Assembly (NCBI GenBank): GCA_034521755.1
Contig: JAXHMB010000001.1
Location: 248,001 to 312,000, forward strand
DNA from: JAXHMB01 sp034521755
GTDB taxonomy: Bacteria; Bacteroidota; Rhodothermia; Balneolales; Balneolaceae
DNA length: 64,000 nucleotides
Reading direction: 5' to 3'
Positions 46,627-56,017 of the stretch are shown one piece after another (position 1 is the first letter of the stretch; every line of letters begins with the position of its first letter). The notes under the pieces were generated by a model. It worked only from the letters and a program-made list of their open reading frames with translations, was not told the origin of the DNA and ran no database searches. The position numbers and the translations under genes are program-made.

Positions 46627-48035
46627 TTCTTGCGAAGTCTTAAATTTGCCACTGTTTCTATATGGTAGGTCTGTGGGAACATATCCACCGGCTGTACTTC
46701 AAGGATTTCATACTTCTTGTGAAGCTCTTTTAAGTCACGGGCCATGGTTGAGCTGTTGCAGCTTACATACACGATCTTGGGTACTTCCAGTTCGTTAAGA
46801 CGCTCAACCACATCCGGGTGCATACCGGCACGAGGAGGGTCTGTTATGATGCAATCCGGGTTGCCATATTCAGTAATAACGGTTTCATTAAACTCTTCCT
46901 TCATATCTCCCTTAACAAAATGAACATTCTTAACACCATTTTCTTCGGCATTCTTAATAGCATTTTCAATGGTTATGTCCTCTAGTTCTATGCCAACTAC
47001 TTTTTGAGCAGGATCACTGACAAATAAGCTTAGTGCGCCAACCCCACAGTATAAATCATAAACTATTTCATTTGGCTTGATATCGGCAAACCTTCTGGCC
47101 ACTTCGTAGAGTTTTTCTGCTTGCCGGGTGTTGGTTTGAAAAAATGCATTGGCATGGATATTAAAATGGTAGGGGCCAATATGATCTACTATAAATCCCG
47201 GGCCGTATAATACTTTTTCATATCGTCCAACAGCAGTGGGACTTTTAGTATCATTGATATTAACCACTAAAGTGGTAATTGCAGGGAATTCCTCAAGAAT
47301 AGCACCGGCCAATTTTTCTAGTGTTTCTTCCTCATCTTTGTAGGTTACGAGATTGACCATCAGATCATCGGTATGATAAGAGTTGCGGATCATTACATTC
47401 CGCATAAATCCTTCGTGATCAATAGGATTAAAAGGAGGAATATCATGTTCTATGCAGTAGGTACGGACAAAGTCGAGGATTTTATAGGATACAGGATCTT
47501 GAAGATAACACTCCTGTATATTGAGGATCTTATCAAACCTGCCCGGGGCATGTAATCCGGCAGCAAAAGCACGGTCGCTGACAAACTCATCCTTTTCAAT
47601 TTCTTCACGGCTCAGCCATTTTTTATGGCCAATAGAATATTCCATCTTGTTGCGATAGTGAAATATGTCCTCACAGCCAAGAGTGGGGTTAACTTCAATT
47701 TGGATTAGTCCGCCAATGCGATGCATATGGTCTTCAACCTGGTCGCGTTTAAACTCCAGCTGGTGCTCATAGCTAACATGCTGCCAATTACATCCACCGC
47801 AAACAGTCGCATGCTGGCATTTGGGTTCTATGCGATTGGGCCCGGCTTTAAGTACTTCCAGCAGCTTAGCTTCGCGATAATTTTTCTTTTTCTTGATGAT
47901 GCGCGCTTTTACGGTATCACCGGGAGCGGTATTGGGTACAAACACGGCAAGACCATCTACTTTGGCTACACCTTTCCCTTTGTAAGCTGCTGATTCGACG
48001 TGGAGTTCAACTTCCTGTCCCTTTTTTAGAGCCAT
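46623..48035 (-). CDS. rlmD: 23S rRNA (uracil-5-)-methyltransferase RlmD
   Basis: 470 residues. An N-terminal TRAM domain (about 1-60) precedes the 4Fe-4S ligands in PKCQHATVCGGCNWQHV (three closely spaced Cys). The SAM-binding VYDLYCGVGALSLF, catalytic IITDPPRAGMHPDV and YVSCNSSTMARDL motifs follow. The enzyme methylates U1939 in 23S rRNA; RumA versus RlmC/TrmA is decided by the iron-sulfur cluster and TRAM domain, though relatives such as RlmCD could not be excluded. Confidence 0.92.
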   Translation of the reverse strand: MALKKGQEVELHVESAAYKGKGVAKVDGLAVFVPNTAPGDTVKARIIKKKKNYREAKLLEVLKAGPNRIEPKCQHATVCGGCNWQHVSYEHQLEFKRDQVEDHMHRIGGLIQIEVNPTLGCEDIFHYRNKMEYSIGHKKWLSREEIEKDEFVSDRAFAAGLHAPGRFDKILNIQECYLQDPVSYKILDFVRTYCIEHDIPPFNPIDHEGFMRNVMIRNSYHTDDLMVNLVTYKDEEETLEKLAGAILEEFPAITTLVVNINDTKSPTAVGRYEKVLYGPGFIVDHIGPYHFNIHANAFFQTNTRQAEKLYEVARRFADIKPNEIVYDLYCGVGALSLFVSDPAQKVVGIELEDITIENAIKNAEENGVKNVHFVKGDMKEEFNETVITEYGNPDCIITDPPRAGMHPDVVERLNELEVPKIVYVSCNSSTMARDLKELHKKYEILEVQPVDMFPQTYHIETVANLRLRKN

Positions 48036-48044
48036 TTAGATAGT

Positions 48045-48596
48045 TTAAAGCGCATTATCTTCCCGTTCAGGGTCATAGTAGGTCTCGAACTGCAGGCTAT
48101 GAGCTTCACCCTTACTGGATAGCTTACTAAGAGCTTCATTGGATATTTCGAGCTGCTTCATGGCAATCATGGCAAGTGTTTCCATAAACTTTACAGCTAT
48201 AAGGGGATGACGTTTTTTAAGTGTTTCAAAGTCGGGTTTAAAGAAACCTAAAAGGGTGCAATCAGTTATGCATTTTGCAGTAGACATTCGCCGAAGTTCA
48301 TAGCCTATGGAGAGGGCACCAAAACTTTCTGCGCTACTAAGAGTAAAACACCGCTCTTCCTCATCACTATCAGCATCTGGAGCAATTATAAGCTGAACAC
48401 GGCCTTCTTCAATAAAGTACATACCCGTCCCGGGATCTCCCTGATAGTAAATAAACTCATTTTCTTTATAATTTCTGCGGTGACAGAGTTGAAGAAACTC
48501 ATATCGCTCGAGTGAAGAAAGGTTTTTCAGAAAGCGGGAATTAAAAATAATGTCTCCCTGCTTTTTGAGAGAACTGAGTTTTTTAGATCCTAACAT
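48045..48596 (-). CDS. Cyclic-nucleotide-binding protein without DNA-binding domain
   Basis: 183 residues. Residues about 20-140 form a Crp-like beta barrel with NEFIYYQGDPGTGMYFIEEG (the E-x-D/G-rich cNMP fold) and SSAESFGALSIGYELRRMSTAK in place of the usual phosphate-binding cassette. No helix-turn-helix follows; the C-terminus is a charged tail. It may sense a nucleotide or act as a protein-interaction module. It sits 9 bases downstream (in transcription upstream) of rlmD, so the pair may be cotranscribed. Confidence 0.75.
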   Translation of the reverse strand: MLGSKKLSSLKKQGDIIFNSRFLKNLSSLERYEFLQLCHRRNYKENEFIYYQGDPGTGMYFIEEGRVQLIIAPDADSDEEERCFTLSSAESFGALSIGYELRRMSTAKCITDCTLLGFFKPDFETLKKRHPLIAVKFMETLAMIAMKQLEISNEALSKLSSKGEAHSLQFETYYDPEREDNAL

Positions 48597-48630
48597 GTTG
48601 GCATAATTAAATTAGCATAAAAGATCATAA

Positions 48631-51027
48631 TCAGAATGAATGACCTATTCCGAAGCTAAAAAATAGCTTCTTATTTTCAAACCAACCTTTCTGAAGGTCG
48701 TGAATACGAAAAGCAAAGTCGAATCTTACAACAACATAATTCCAATCCAGACGAAGTCCAAGTCCGGAACCTACAGCAATCTGTTTGTAAAATTCATCAA
48801 AGTAGAACTTGCCATCTGTTAAATTTTGTTGCTGCGAAGTATTTGTCCCGCCTGTTGGGTTTGAAGGAATTTCTGTACGGGGTCCATACCATACATTTCC
48901 CGCATCAGTAAACCACGCTCCAATCCAATTTGCTGAAAGGAATTTTTCAATAATCTGCTGTCTGGCTTCAGTTTGTGCTACTAACTTTATTTCACCGCCG
49001 TTAATGACTACATCTTCAAATTCGAGTTCACCGGGTCCAAGGCTAAAAATGTTCCATCCTCTAATATCGTTACTTCCACCTGCAAAAAACCTCTGATTAA
49101 GTGGAATAGAAGTACTTTGCCCATAGGGCAGGGCAATACCTGCAAATCCACGATAGGCAAATACCCCATTATTTGATATGGGAATATAACGCCTGTAATC
49201 TGCCGTAGTTTTTATAAATCTGCTATATGCCAAACTATTTTTACTTACTTTCGCAGGAGATGGAATATTACCTTCAACAGTTCCGGGTGTTGTTATATAG
49301 CGGTCAATTAGGTGGGGTATATTTCCACTAAATGCAATGGAATATTCGCTAAAGTAACCAAAATTTCTTTTGATGAGGTCAGTACGCTGACTACGAAAAG
49401 TATAACGCACTGTTGATGAAACCTGTGGACGAAAGTCCTCCAATATTCGCTGAAACGCAATAGAATTTTGCCCAAACTCTTCCTCCAGAGAAGCTCTAAA
49501 TTGAGGAGAGGGATCTGTATCAAGTACATCAAGTTCAATAAGATCTAAAAAGCTTGAGAAACGGCTATTATGCTGTACCTCATATCTTAAGTTAAAACGG
49601 ACGTCGGAATTAATATCAAAAAGAAGTTGGTTAGACCTGCCGTATGACAATGAATACCGGGTACGGGCATTGGTGAAAAATAAATTCTCTTCTAATGCAC
49701 TAAAAGGAAATGTTAAACGGGGTAGGGCGTACTCAAGACGAGTTTCGATACTGCGAAAGAAGCGACTCTCAAAACGTTGACTGGTTGAGTCAGGAGCAAT
49801 ATCCCGTAGTGTTTGAGAACTTACATATTCAAAACTTCCATTAACACCCAGCTGCAGATTTTCAGCTTTGCCAAATAGATTATTGTTGTTATAAGTTATG
49901 CCCGCCCCCGAACCATAGCCATACCTTCTGAGGCCAAACAGGTTTAAATTAACTGAATGTTTAGGCAGTGTCTGCAAATCAAAACTAACAGGAATATTAT
50001 CTTTGGAGTAGTCGGCTTGTGTACCTGATTCACTGAGCCCAAATTGTCTGATATTCAACATCCCTAGGTTTTGGAACTTATTGATAGAACGAACATAAAG
50101 CTCATTATTAAAGGTATCACCGGGCTTAAATAAGATTTGATCTGTAAGGAGACTGAATTTAGATTGCGCAGATTTTTCTTTTTGTAAGTAAAAAACTCTG
50201 TTATTTAATGTTTTAGATTCACTTTTAACCGTGTCTTTTTCCTGGTACTTAAATTCATCATCTGGGCCGGCCAAACTTATATAAACATCTCCAAAGGTGT
50301 ACTTTTTTTCCGCATTTATAAGAAACAATAAATCAAGAAGTGTGCTGTCGCTTTCGGTACGTTTTGCTTGTAAAAGTACCGAGTCGCGCTGTACAGAAGC
50401 ATACCCATTGTTACGCAAAAAATTTATGATGCGCAGTCTTTCTTCACTTAGTTTGTTTTGAAGATACGGGGAATCAACCTGGTAGGTACTATCATTAATT
50501 TGAGAAGCCAGTAAATCACTTTCCTGATAGAATGTTTCAAGTTTCTGAGGTTTCTCAAATGAAGGCATACCTGTATAGGCCACAGTATTAATATATGATC
50601 GTTGACCTTCTTCAATGAGAAACGAAACTTCAATTTTATCTTCTTTAAATTCGACGATATTGGTATCAACTTTGGCTTCAAGGTAACCAATTGTGGTATA
50701 ATAGCGCTGTATTCTTTCAATATCAGTGGCTACTTTTTGAGGATCCAGAAGAGAGGGTTCTTCTCCAAAACGACCGGTAAGTTTATAAATGAAGTACCAG
50801 GGGGTAAACCGGGGAATTCCCAGAAACTCCCTGTTAGTCTGTGTTCTGATGAGCCCTTCAAGAGTATTCTCTTTTACGTTATCATTACCCACGAAACGAA
50901 TAATGCGCACTACTTTATCTTCTTGTTGAGAATTGGAGTTGTTTTGGGCAAAAACAGAGTTTTGGCTACTTAAAAGTATCCAACATGCTATTACCGCTAA
51001 AAGATATTGTAAGTTGGTGAATCTCAA
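48631..51027 (-). CDS. BamA/TamA-family outer membrane protein
   Basis: 798 residues. Signal peptide about 1-27, POTRA-like domains in the first ~300 residues (VVRIIRFVGNDNVKENTLEG; YYTTIGYLEAKVDTNIVEF; FINAEKKYTFGDVYISL), and a C-terminal 16-strand barrel (bacterial surface antigen family) with the signature RFFAGGSNDIRGWNIFSLGP and a closing strand ending in Phe (FSFGIGHSF). BamA/TamA proteins insert or translocate outer-membrane proteins. The length is close to other Bacteroidota TamA/TamL-like members. Alone on its strand, followed by the cNMP-binding gene. Confidence 0.9.
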   Translation of the reverse strand: MRFTNLQYLLAVIACWILLSSQNSVFAQNNSNSQQEDKVVRIIRFVGNDNVKENTLEGLIRTQTNREFLGIPRFTPWYFIYKLTGRFGEEPSLLDPQKVATDIERIQRYYTTIGYLEAKVDTNIVEFKEDKIEVSFLIEEGQRSYINTVAYTGMPSFEKPQKLETFYQESDLLASQINDSTYQVDSPYLQNKLSEERLRIINFLRNNGYASVQRDSVLLQAKRTESDSTLLDLLFLINAEKKYTFGDVYISLAGPDDEFKYQEKDTVKSESKTLNNRVFYLQKEKSAQSKFSLLTDQILFKPGDTFNNELYVRSINKFQNLGMLNIRQFGLSESGTQADYSKDNIPVSFDLQTLPKHSVNLNLFGLRRYGYGSGAGITYNNNNLFGKAENLQLGVNGSFEYVSSQTLRDIAPDSTSQRFESRFFRSIETRLEYALPRLTFPFSALEENLFFTNARTRYSLSYGRSNQLLFDINSDVRFNLRYEVQHNSRFSSFLDLIELDVLDTDPSPQFRASLEEEFGQNSIAFQRILEDFRPQVSSTVRYTFRSQRTDLIKRNFGYFSEYSIAFSGNIPHLIDRYITTPGTVEGNIPSPAKVSKNSLAYSRFIKTTADYRRYIPISNNGVFAYRGFAGIALPYGQSTSIPLNQRFFAGGSNDIRGWNIFSLGPGELEFEDVVINGGEIKLVAQTEARQQIIEKFLSANWIGAWFTDAGNVWYGPRTEIPSNPTGGTNTSQQQNLTDGKFYFDEFYKQIAVGSGLGLRLDWNYVVVRFDFAFRIHDLQKGWFENKKLFFSFGIGHSF

Positions 51028-51059
51028 TTAATTAAATTCTGATGTAGTAAGAATGGTTC

Positions 51060-51096
51060 ATAAAAAACGGTTGTCCCGACTTTTCGGAACAACCGT
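51060..51096 (-). terminator. Terminator of the DUF2795 gene
   Basis: Minus-strand stem ACGGTTGT...ACAACCGT with an inner TCCGA/TCGGG arm and loop AAAA, followed by TTTTTT (complement of 51062-51067). It lies 31 bases past the DUF2795 stop. Confidence 0.75.
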
Positions 51097-51126
51097 AAGT
51101 TACATGCTTTTTGACATAATTAAAGG

Positions 51127-51381
51127 CTATACGTCATCGTAATCGAAGCCTTCATCCTCTTCGTTGTGGAAGAAGTCTTCTTTTCGGATGTAGTCAGGCC
51201 AAATGTCTTCAATTCCTTCATAAATCATGTCTTCTCCCTCTTCAATTTCATCGAGTTCTTCCAGGTTATCAATAACCTGCCTTGAAAGGCCATTTCTTTC
51301 GGCCCACTCAATGAGTTCTTCTCTTGTAGCAGGGAATGGGGCATCATCTAATGCGGCAGCTAGTTCAACAGTCCAAATCAT
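51127..51381 (-). CDS. DUF2795 domain protein
   Basis: 84 residues, acidic. The core (LAAALDDAPFPATREELIEW, then RNGLSRQVIDNLEEL) fits DUF2795, a small helical domain; the acidic C-terminal tail (DIWPDYIRKEDFFHNEEDEG) is long. The function is unknown. ATG start; single gene with its own terminator. Confidence 0.78.
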   Translation of the reverse strand: MIWTVELAAALDDAPFPATREELIEWAERNGLSRQVIDNLEELDEIEEGEDMIYEGIEDIWPDYIRKEDFFHNEEDEGFDYDDV

Positions 51382-51572
51382 AAAATTGTAGTTCTTGTTT
51401 TTTAGATTTTGTTAAAATTTCTTAGCACACTATAAACAGTATTGTTTCCAAAAATTCAAGTCTTTCTTTCATAAATGTAGAATTATTTTTAAAACTACAA
51501 CTGAAAGGTCTGTAAATTTATTCTTATCTTGCTTAATCTTAATTATTAACACAAAACAAAAAAGAATATTAT

Positions 51573-51788
51573 ATGTTTAGTGGCATAGGCGTACCAGAAA
51601 TTTTGATTATTGCTTTAGTCATTCTTTTGTTCTTTGGAGCACGACGTATACCTGAGCTTGCCCGTGGCATTGGTCAGGGTATTAACGAGTTTAGAAAAGC
51701 CTCTGACGAAATCAAAAAAGAGATCGAACAGGGCGAAAAAGAAGGCTTTTCAGGACAGACCAAAAGCAAAGAAACTGACGAAAAATAG
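51573..51788 (+). CDS. tatA: Sec-independent translocase TatA/E
   Basis: 71 residues. One N-terminal membrane helix (GVPEILIIALVILLFFGARR), the FG hinge, an amphipathic helix (IPELARGIGQGINEFRKASD) and an acidic tail: the complete TatA/E layout. It builds the pore for folded proteins with twin-arginine signals. tatC is not adjacent. gatA follows in 29 bases. Confidence 0.93.
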   Translation: MFSGIGVPEILIIALVILLFFGARRIPELARGIGQGINEFRKASDEIKKEIEQGEKEGFSGQTKSKETDEK

Positions 51789-51817
51789 CAATTTTTAACC
51801 GAAAATAAGCTTTTTCA

Positions 51818-53356
51818 TTGAATTTTCGAGATTTAACCCAAATCCGCACTTCCATAAGTTCCGGAGATATTTCTTTACCAGAAATTGTCGATCATCATAT
51901 TAAGCAGATTAAAGATAAGAATGATGATATAAACGCTGTAATAAGTTTTGATGGAGATAAAGCCAGAGAAGAAGCAGCTTTGATACAACAACGAATTACA
52001 GATGGATCAGCCGGTAAGCTTGCCGGATTAGTTATTGGCATAAAAGACTTAATTTGCGAAAAAGGTAAGAAGGCTACCTGCGCTTCTGATATTTTAGCCA
52101 ATTTTGAGAGTATCTATGACGCTACTGTTGTTGAGCGCCTGAAAAATGAAGATGCTCTTTTGATGGGCCGGATGAATATGGATGAGTTCGCGATGGGTTC
52201 ATCTAACGAAAATTCACGGTATGGGCCGGTAAAGAATCCTCACAACTACAAAAAAGTCCCGGGTGGTTCATCCGGTGGAAGTGCAGCAGCTGTAGCTGCT
52301 GACTTTTGTGGAGCTGCTTTAGGTTCCGATACCGGAGGATCCATACGTCAGCCTGCTTCCTTTTGTGGCACAGTAGGATTAAAACCGACGTATGGACGGG
52401 TTTCGCGTTATGGTCTTATTGCCTTTGCATCTTCTTTTGATTGCATAGGGCCGTTAACAAATTCTGTAAGTGATGCAGCTCGGATCCTGGAAGTTATCGC
52501 CGGAGCTGATCAGCATGACAATACCTCATCCAGCAGAGCTGTACCCAGTTATGAGGATGAAATAGAAGATCCAAGTTCAAATATACGCATTGGTATTCCG
52601 GAAGAATATTTTGGTGAAGGGCTTGACGATGAGATAAGAAAAGGGATCAACCAGCAGCTCTCGGATTTGGAGAAAGAAGGAGCAGAGTTAGTCCCCATTC
52701 ATTTACCCCATATGAAGTATGGTATTGCTACATATTATGTTCTGGCAACAGCAGAGGCCTCCAGCAACTTAGCCAGATATGATGGAATCAGGTATGGCCA
52801 CAGAGCAGACATTGATGAAGTAGAAGATGAACTTCAGAAAGAGAAAGCCGCGCTGGTAGAACAAATGGAGCTTGCTGATGGAGAAGAGAAACTGGCGCTC
52901 TCTGAACAGCTGAACAAAACGGATTCGTCTTTAATTAGGCTCTATAAGAAGAGCCGTACAGAAGGGTTTGGAGAAGAAGTTAAGCGCAGAATTATGCTTG
53001 GAACCTATGTACTAAGTGCTGGCTATTACGATGCTTATTATGCTAAGGCCCAAAAGGTTAGAAGATTAATCAAGAATGATTTTAGTCAAGCCTTTAAAGA
53101 TGTTGATGTCATAGTTTCTCCCACTACGCCCACCACAGCTTTTGGTATTGGAGAAAAAACAGATGACCCGGTACAGATGTATTTAAATGATATTTATACT
53201 ATATCAGCCAACCTTGCGGGGATTTGTGGAATTAACGTTCCATCCGGTATCCATTCCAATGGTTTGCCATATGGTATTCAGTTTATGGCTGACACATTTC
53301 AAGAAGCTAAACTCTTTAATGCAGGCAGACTTATTGAACGATTAAAACAGCTCTAA
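51818..53356 (+). CDS. gatA: Glutamyl-tRNA(Gln) amidotransferase subunit A
   Basis: 512 residues from TTG 51818; no ATG lies close to the conserved start MNFRDLTQIR. The amidase triad is complete: Lys76 (IGIKDLI), cis-Ser151 (PGGSSGGS) and Ser175 (GSDTGGSIRQPA). The subunit supplies ammonia from glutamine to Glu-tRNA(Gln) with GatB and GatC. Unusual: an acidic insert of about 40 residues (330-371, EDELQKEKAALVEQ onwards) between RYDGIRYGHR and LYKKSRTEGFGEEV, which common GatA proteins lack. gatB/gatC are not in the window. Confidence 0.93.
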   Translation: MNFRDLTQIRTSISSGDISLPEIVDHHIKQIKDKNDDINAVISFDGDKAREEAALIQQRITDGSAGKLAGLVIGIKDLICEKGKKATCASDILANFESIYDATVVERLKNEDALLMGRMNMDEFAMGSSNENSRYGPVKNPHNYKKVPGGSSGGSAAAVAADFCGAALGSDTGGSIRQPASFCGTVGLKPTYGRVSRYGLIAFASSFDCIGPLTNSVSDAARILEVIAGADQHDNTSSSRAVPSYEDEIEDPSSNIRIGIPEEYFGEGLDDEIRKGINQQLSDLEKEGAELVPIHLPHMKYGIATYYVLATAEASSNLARYDGIRYGHRADIDEVEDELQKEKAALVEQMELADGEEKLALSEQLNKTDSSLIRLYKKSRTEGFGEEVKRRIMLGTYVLSAGYYDAYYAKAQKVRRLIKNDFSQAFKDVDVIVSPTTPTTAFGIGEKTDDPVQMYLNDIYTISANLAGICGINVPSGIHSNGLPYGIQFMADTFQEAKLFNAGRLIERLKQL

Positions 53357-53368
53357 ATCATAGACCTC

Positions 53369-54139
53369 ATGAATAATCGCCTCAAGGATAAACTTGTATT
53401 AATAACTGGTGCCACAGCCGGAATTGGAAAAGCATGTGCACAATTATTTGCTGAGTCTGGATCTCATTTGGCTTTAACCGGCCGAAGAGAAAATCGACTT
53501 AAAAACCTTAAGGAACAACTTGAATCCGATTTTGACATTGAGGTACTAACCGGTGCCTTTGACATCAGAGATCGCGATGCTTGTGCAGAGTTTTTGGAAT
53601 CGTTACTTAAGCCTGTTGACATTCTGATAAACAATGCTGGCCTTGCAAAGGGTACAGATGCTGTTTATGAAGCAAATTTTGATGATTGGGACACGATGAT
53701 TGATACGAATATTAAAGGTTTGCTCACAATGTCCCGACTGGTTACGTCTTCCATGCGTGAAAGAGATTCAGGTCATGTTATCAATATTGGCTCTATAGCT
53801 GGCCACGAGGCTTATCCCGGGGGAGTGGTCTACTGTGCAACCAAGCACGCTGTAAAAGCAATCACAGAGTCCACTAAGAAAGATCTTCATGGATCCCGGG
53901 TTCGGGTTAGCATGGTTTCACCCGGGTTGGTTGAGACTGAATTTAGCAAAGTGCGCTTTAAGGGGGATGAAGAAAAAGCTGAAAAAGTCTATCAAAATAT
54001 GGATGCCCTTACAGCTACTGATATTGCAGAAATTGTTCATTTTACCGCAAATCGTCCCGCTCATGTAAATATTATGGATACAGTAGTATTTCCGGTAGAT
54101 CAATCATCCTCAACAATGGTTCACAGAAGTAATGAATAA
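53369..54139 (+). CDS. YdfG-like short-chain dehydrogenase
   Basis: 256 residues. Cofactor loop VLITGATAGIGKA (about 9-21), NNAG (about 91-94), catalytic Ser/Tyr/Lys in INIGSIAGHEAYPGGVVYCATKHAV (Ser, then YxxxK), and PGLVETEF. It resembles the NADP-dependent 3-hydroxy acid dehydrogenase YdfG/serine dehydrogenase branch by its RVRVSMVSPGLVETEF segment and length. It overlaps the M28 peptidase gene by 8 bases. Confidence 0.88.
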   Translation: MNNRLKDKLVLITGATAGIGKACAQLFAESGSHLALTGRRENRLKNLKEQLESDFDIEVLTGAFDIRDRDACAEFLESLLKPVDILINNAGLAKGTDAVYEANFDDWDTMIDTNIKGLLTMSRLVTSSMRERDSGHVINIGSIAGHEAYPGGVVYCATKHAVKAITESTKKDLHGSRVRVSMVSPGLVETEFSKVRFKGDEEKAEKVYQNMDALTATDIAEIVHFTANRPAHVNIMDTVVFPVDQSSSTMVHRSNE

Positions 54140-55100
54140 GCTTAAATCTCTATTCTTAGCCTTATTATTACTTGTTGCCGGATGCAATACTGATGATCCG
54201 TCGCGACTTAATTTTGAAGATAAAGGGCGAGTTGTCCCTGAGTTCAATGCTGACAGTGCTTATACATTTATTCAAGAACAAGTGAATTTCGGTCCCCGTA
54301 ATCCTAACTCAGAAGGTCATAAGCAAACCAAGGCATACTTAATGGATAAATTGCAGAGTTATGCCGGTGCGCAGCGCGTATTTTCCCAACAGTTTACTGC
54401 AGAAGGATATAACGGTGAAACATTGCACCTGGCTAACATAATTGCTGCATTTAATACCCAAAGCAGTGATCGTATTATGATCTGTGCCCACTGGGATACC
54501 AGACCCCGTGCCGATAAAGATTCAGTTCAACAGAACGAACCAATTTTAGGAGCTGATGACGGAGGAAGCGGTGTAGGTGTGATTCTTGAATTGGCACGAT
54601 TGATGAGTAAAGAGCTTCCTGGTATTGGTGTTGACCTTGTTCTTTTTGATGGAGAAGATTATGGAAAGGAGGGCAGCCTTGAGAAGTATTTTCTGGGCTC
54701 TAAATATTGGGCTAACAATCCACCGGTACCAGGATATCGTCCCCGGTTTGGCATCTTATTGGATATGGTAGGTGGTGAAGGAGCAAAATTTCCCAAAGAA
54801 CAATATTCTATGCAATATGCACCTGCTTTGGTCAATGAATTATGGACAATTGCTGATGAGAAAGGTTACGGCAGCTATTTCGTTGATGAAAAAGGAATAG
54901 CTATTTCAGATGATCATGTAGTCATTAACCGGATTCTTAATATCCCTACCATTGATATTATTCGTCATGATCCTCAATCAGAAGAGCTGCAGTTTGCACC
55001 ATACTGGCATACCCACAGAGATGATATGGACATTATCAGCAAACAAACACTACAAGCTGTCGGCGATGTCATTGTTGAGCTGATTTACAATAGAATTTAA
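54132..55100 (+). CDS. M28 peptidase-type lipoprotein, glutaminyl cyclase-like
   Basis: 322 residues. Signal with lipobox LLVAGC (Cys18). The zinc site is that of M28: AHWDTRP (His, Asp), GADDGGSGVG, FDGEDYG (Glu/Asp), ILLDMVGG and WHTHRDDMD (His). The pattern and FGPRNPNSEGHK start match the bacterial glutaminyl-peptide cyclotransferase-like branch of M28, which may cyclise N-terminal Gln or cut peptides outside the cytoplasm. It overlaps the SDR gene. Confidence 0.87.
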   Translation: MNKLKSLFLALLLLVAGCNTDDPSRLNFEDKGRVVPEFNADSAYTFIQEQVNFGPRNPNSEGHKQTKAYLMDKLQSYAGAQRVFSQQFTAEGYNGETLHLANIIAAFNTQSSDRIMICAHWDTRPRADKDSVQQNEPILGADDGGSGVGVILELARLMSKELPGIGVDLVLFDGEDYGKEGSLEKYFLGSKYWANNPPVPGYRPRFGILLDMVGGEGAKFPKEQYSMQYAPALVNELWTIADEKGYGSYFVDEKGIAISDDHVVINRILNIPTIDIIRHDPQSEELQFAPYWHTHRDDMDIISKQTLQAVGDVIVELIYNRI

Positions 55101-55106
55101 TGGTGG

Positions 55107-55156
55107 TTGAATGTTGAAGGTTTAAAGTTGATAGATTATAACCCTCAACATTACAA
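55107..55156. repeat. Imperfect inverted repeat between peptidase and prmA
   Basis: TTGAATGTTGAAGGTT (about 55107-55122) pairs imperfectly with AACCCTCAACATTACAA (55140-55156). It is a repeated-word sequence of the GTTGAA kind. It may be a weak processing or attenuation hairpin; no T-run follows. Confidence 0.4.
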
Positions 55157-55173
55157 CTTGTAACCTGTCTAAG

Positions 55174-56013
55174 ATGAAATATGTCAAACTTGTTATAGCA
55201 ATTGATGATGAGTATCAGGAACCATTTATTGCTGAGCTTCTTGATTTAGATTTTGATGCCTTTGAACAACAAGATGAAACGATCATCACCTATATTCCCC
55301 AACAACTCTTCAATGACGTTAGTCGTGAGCATATAGAACAAGTTCTTGCAGCTTATTCGGGAGATGCATACATCCAGTCAGAAGAGATCATAGAAGATCA
55401 GAACTGGAATGAGCAGTGGGAGCAAACAATAAAAGCGCAACAAATTGGATCATTTTTTGTAAAGCCAACCTGGTCCATTGAAGAGGTCCCGGAAGAATCT
55501 ATTTTGCTTGAGATTGATCCCAAGATGGCTTTTGGTACCGGTTATCATGAAACAACCAGGCTGATGCTCAAAATGCTGCCAAATGTTATAGAAGAAGGAA
55601 CATTCATAATGGACGCAGGCACAGGAACGGGTATATTAGCTATTGCATCGATTAAACTTGGGGCTGAAAAAGTTTTCGCTTTTGATATTGATGAATGGAG
55701 TATCACAAATTCAAAAGAAAATATTTTGCTTAACAAGGTTTCAGATAAGGTTACTGTAAAAGAGGGCAGTATTGAAGTCGTTGATGATTCTGCAATGTTT
55801 GACGTTATTCTTGCAAATATTCAAAGAAATCCTTTGTTAGAATTGATCCCTTCTTTTAAAGAATACTTGCATCAGTCGGGTACCTTGCTGATGTCTGGAT
55901 TGTTGGAATCAGATTATAAGATAATTGAAGATGCGTTGATTCAACAGGACCTAAAGATAGCTAAAACTCGAAAAGAAAATGAATGGATCGCATTACAGGT
56001 AGTTCATCAATAA
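55174..56013 (+). CDS. prmA: Ribosomal protein L11 methyltransferase
   Basis: 279 residues. N-terminal L11-binding domain (1-85), linker, and a class I SAM domain: AFGTGYHETTRLML (about 122-135), MDAGTGTGILAIASIKLGA (about 147-165), FDIDEWSI and ILANIQRNPLLELI. The AFGTGxHxTT and N-P-L-like motifs are PrmA hallmarks. It methylates L11 on the ribosome. ppx follows after 4 bases, so the genes are probably cotranscribed. Confidence 0.92.
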   Translation: MKYVKLVIAIDDEYQEPFIAELLDLDFDAFEQQDETIITYIPQQLFNDVSREHIEQVLAAYSGDAYIQSEEIIEDQNWNEQWEQTIKAQQIGSFFVKPTWSIEEVPEESILLEIDPKMAFGTGYHETTRLMLKMLPNVIEEGTFIMDAGTGTGILAIASIKLGAEKVFAFDIDEWSITNSKENILLNKVSDKVTVKEGSIEVVDDSAMFDVILANIQRNPLLELIPSFKEYLHQSGTLLMSGLLESDYKIIEDALIQQDLKIAKTRKENEWIALQVVHQ

Positions 56014-56017
56014 AGAC

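Noticed and set aside
55101..55173. GTTGAA-rich words as a CRISPR-like repeat
   Set aside because: Only one imperfect inverted pair; no regular spacing or cas genes anywhere in the window.
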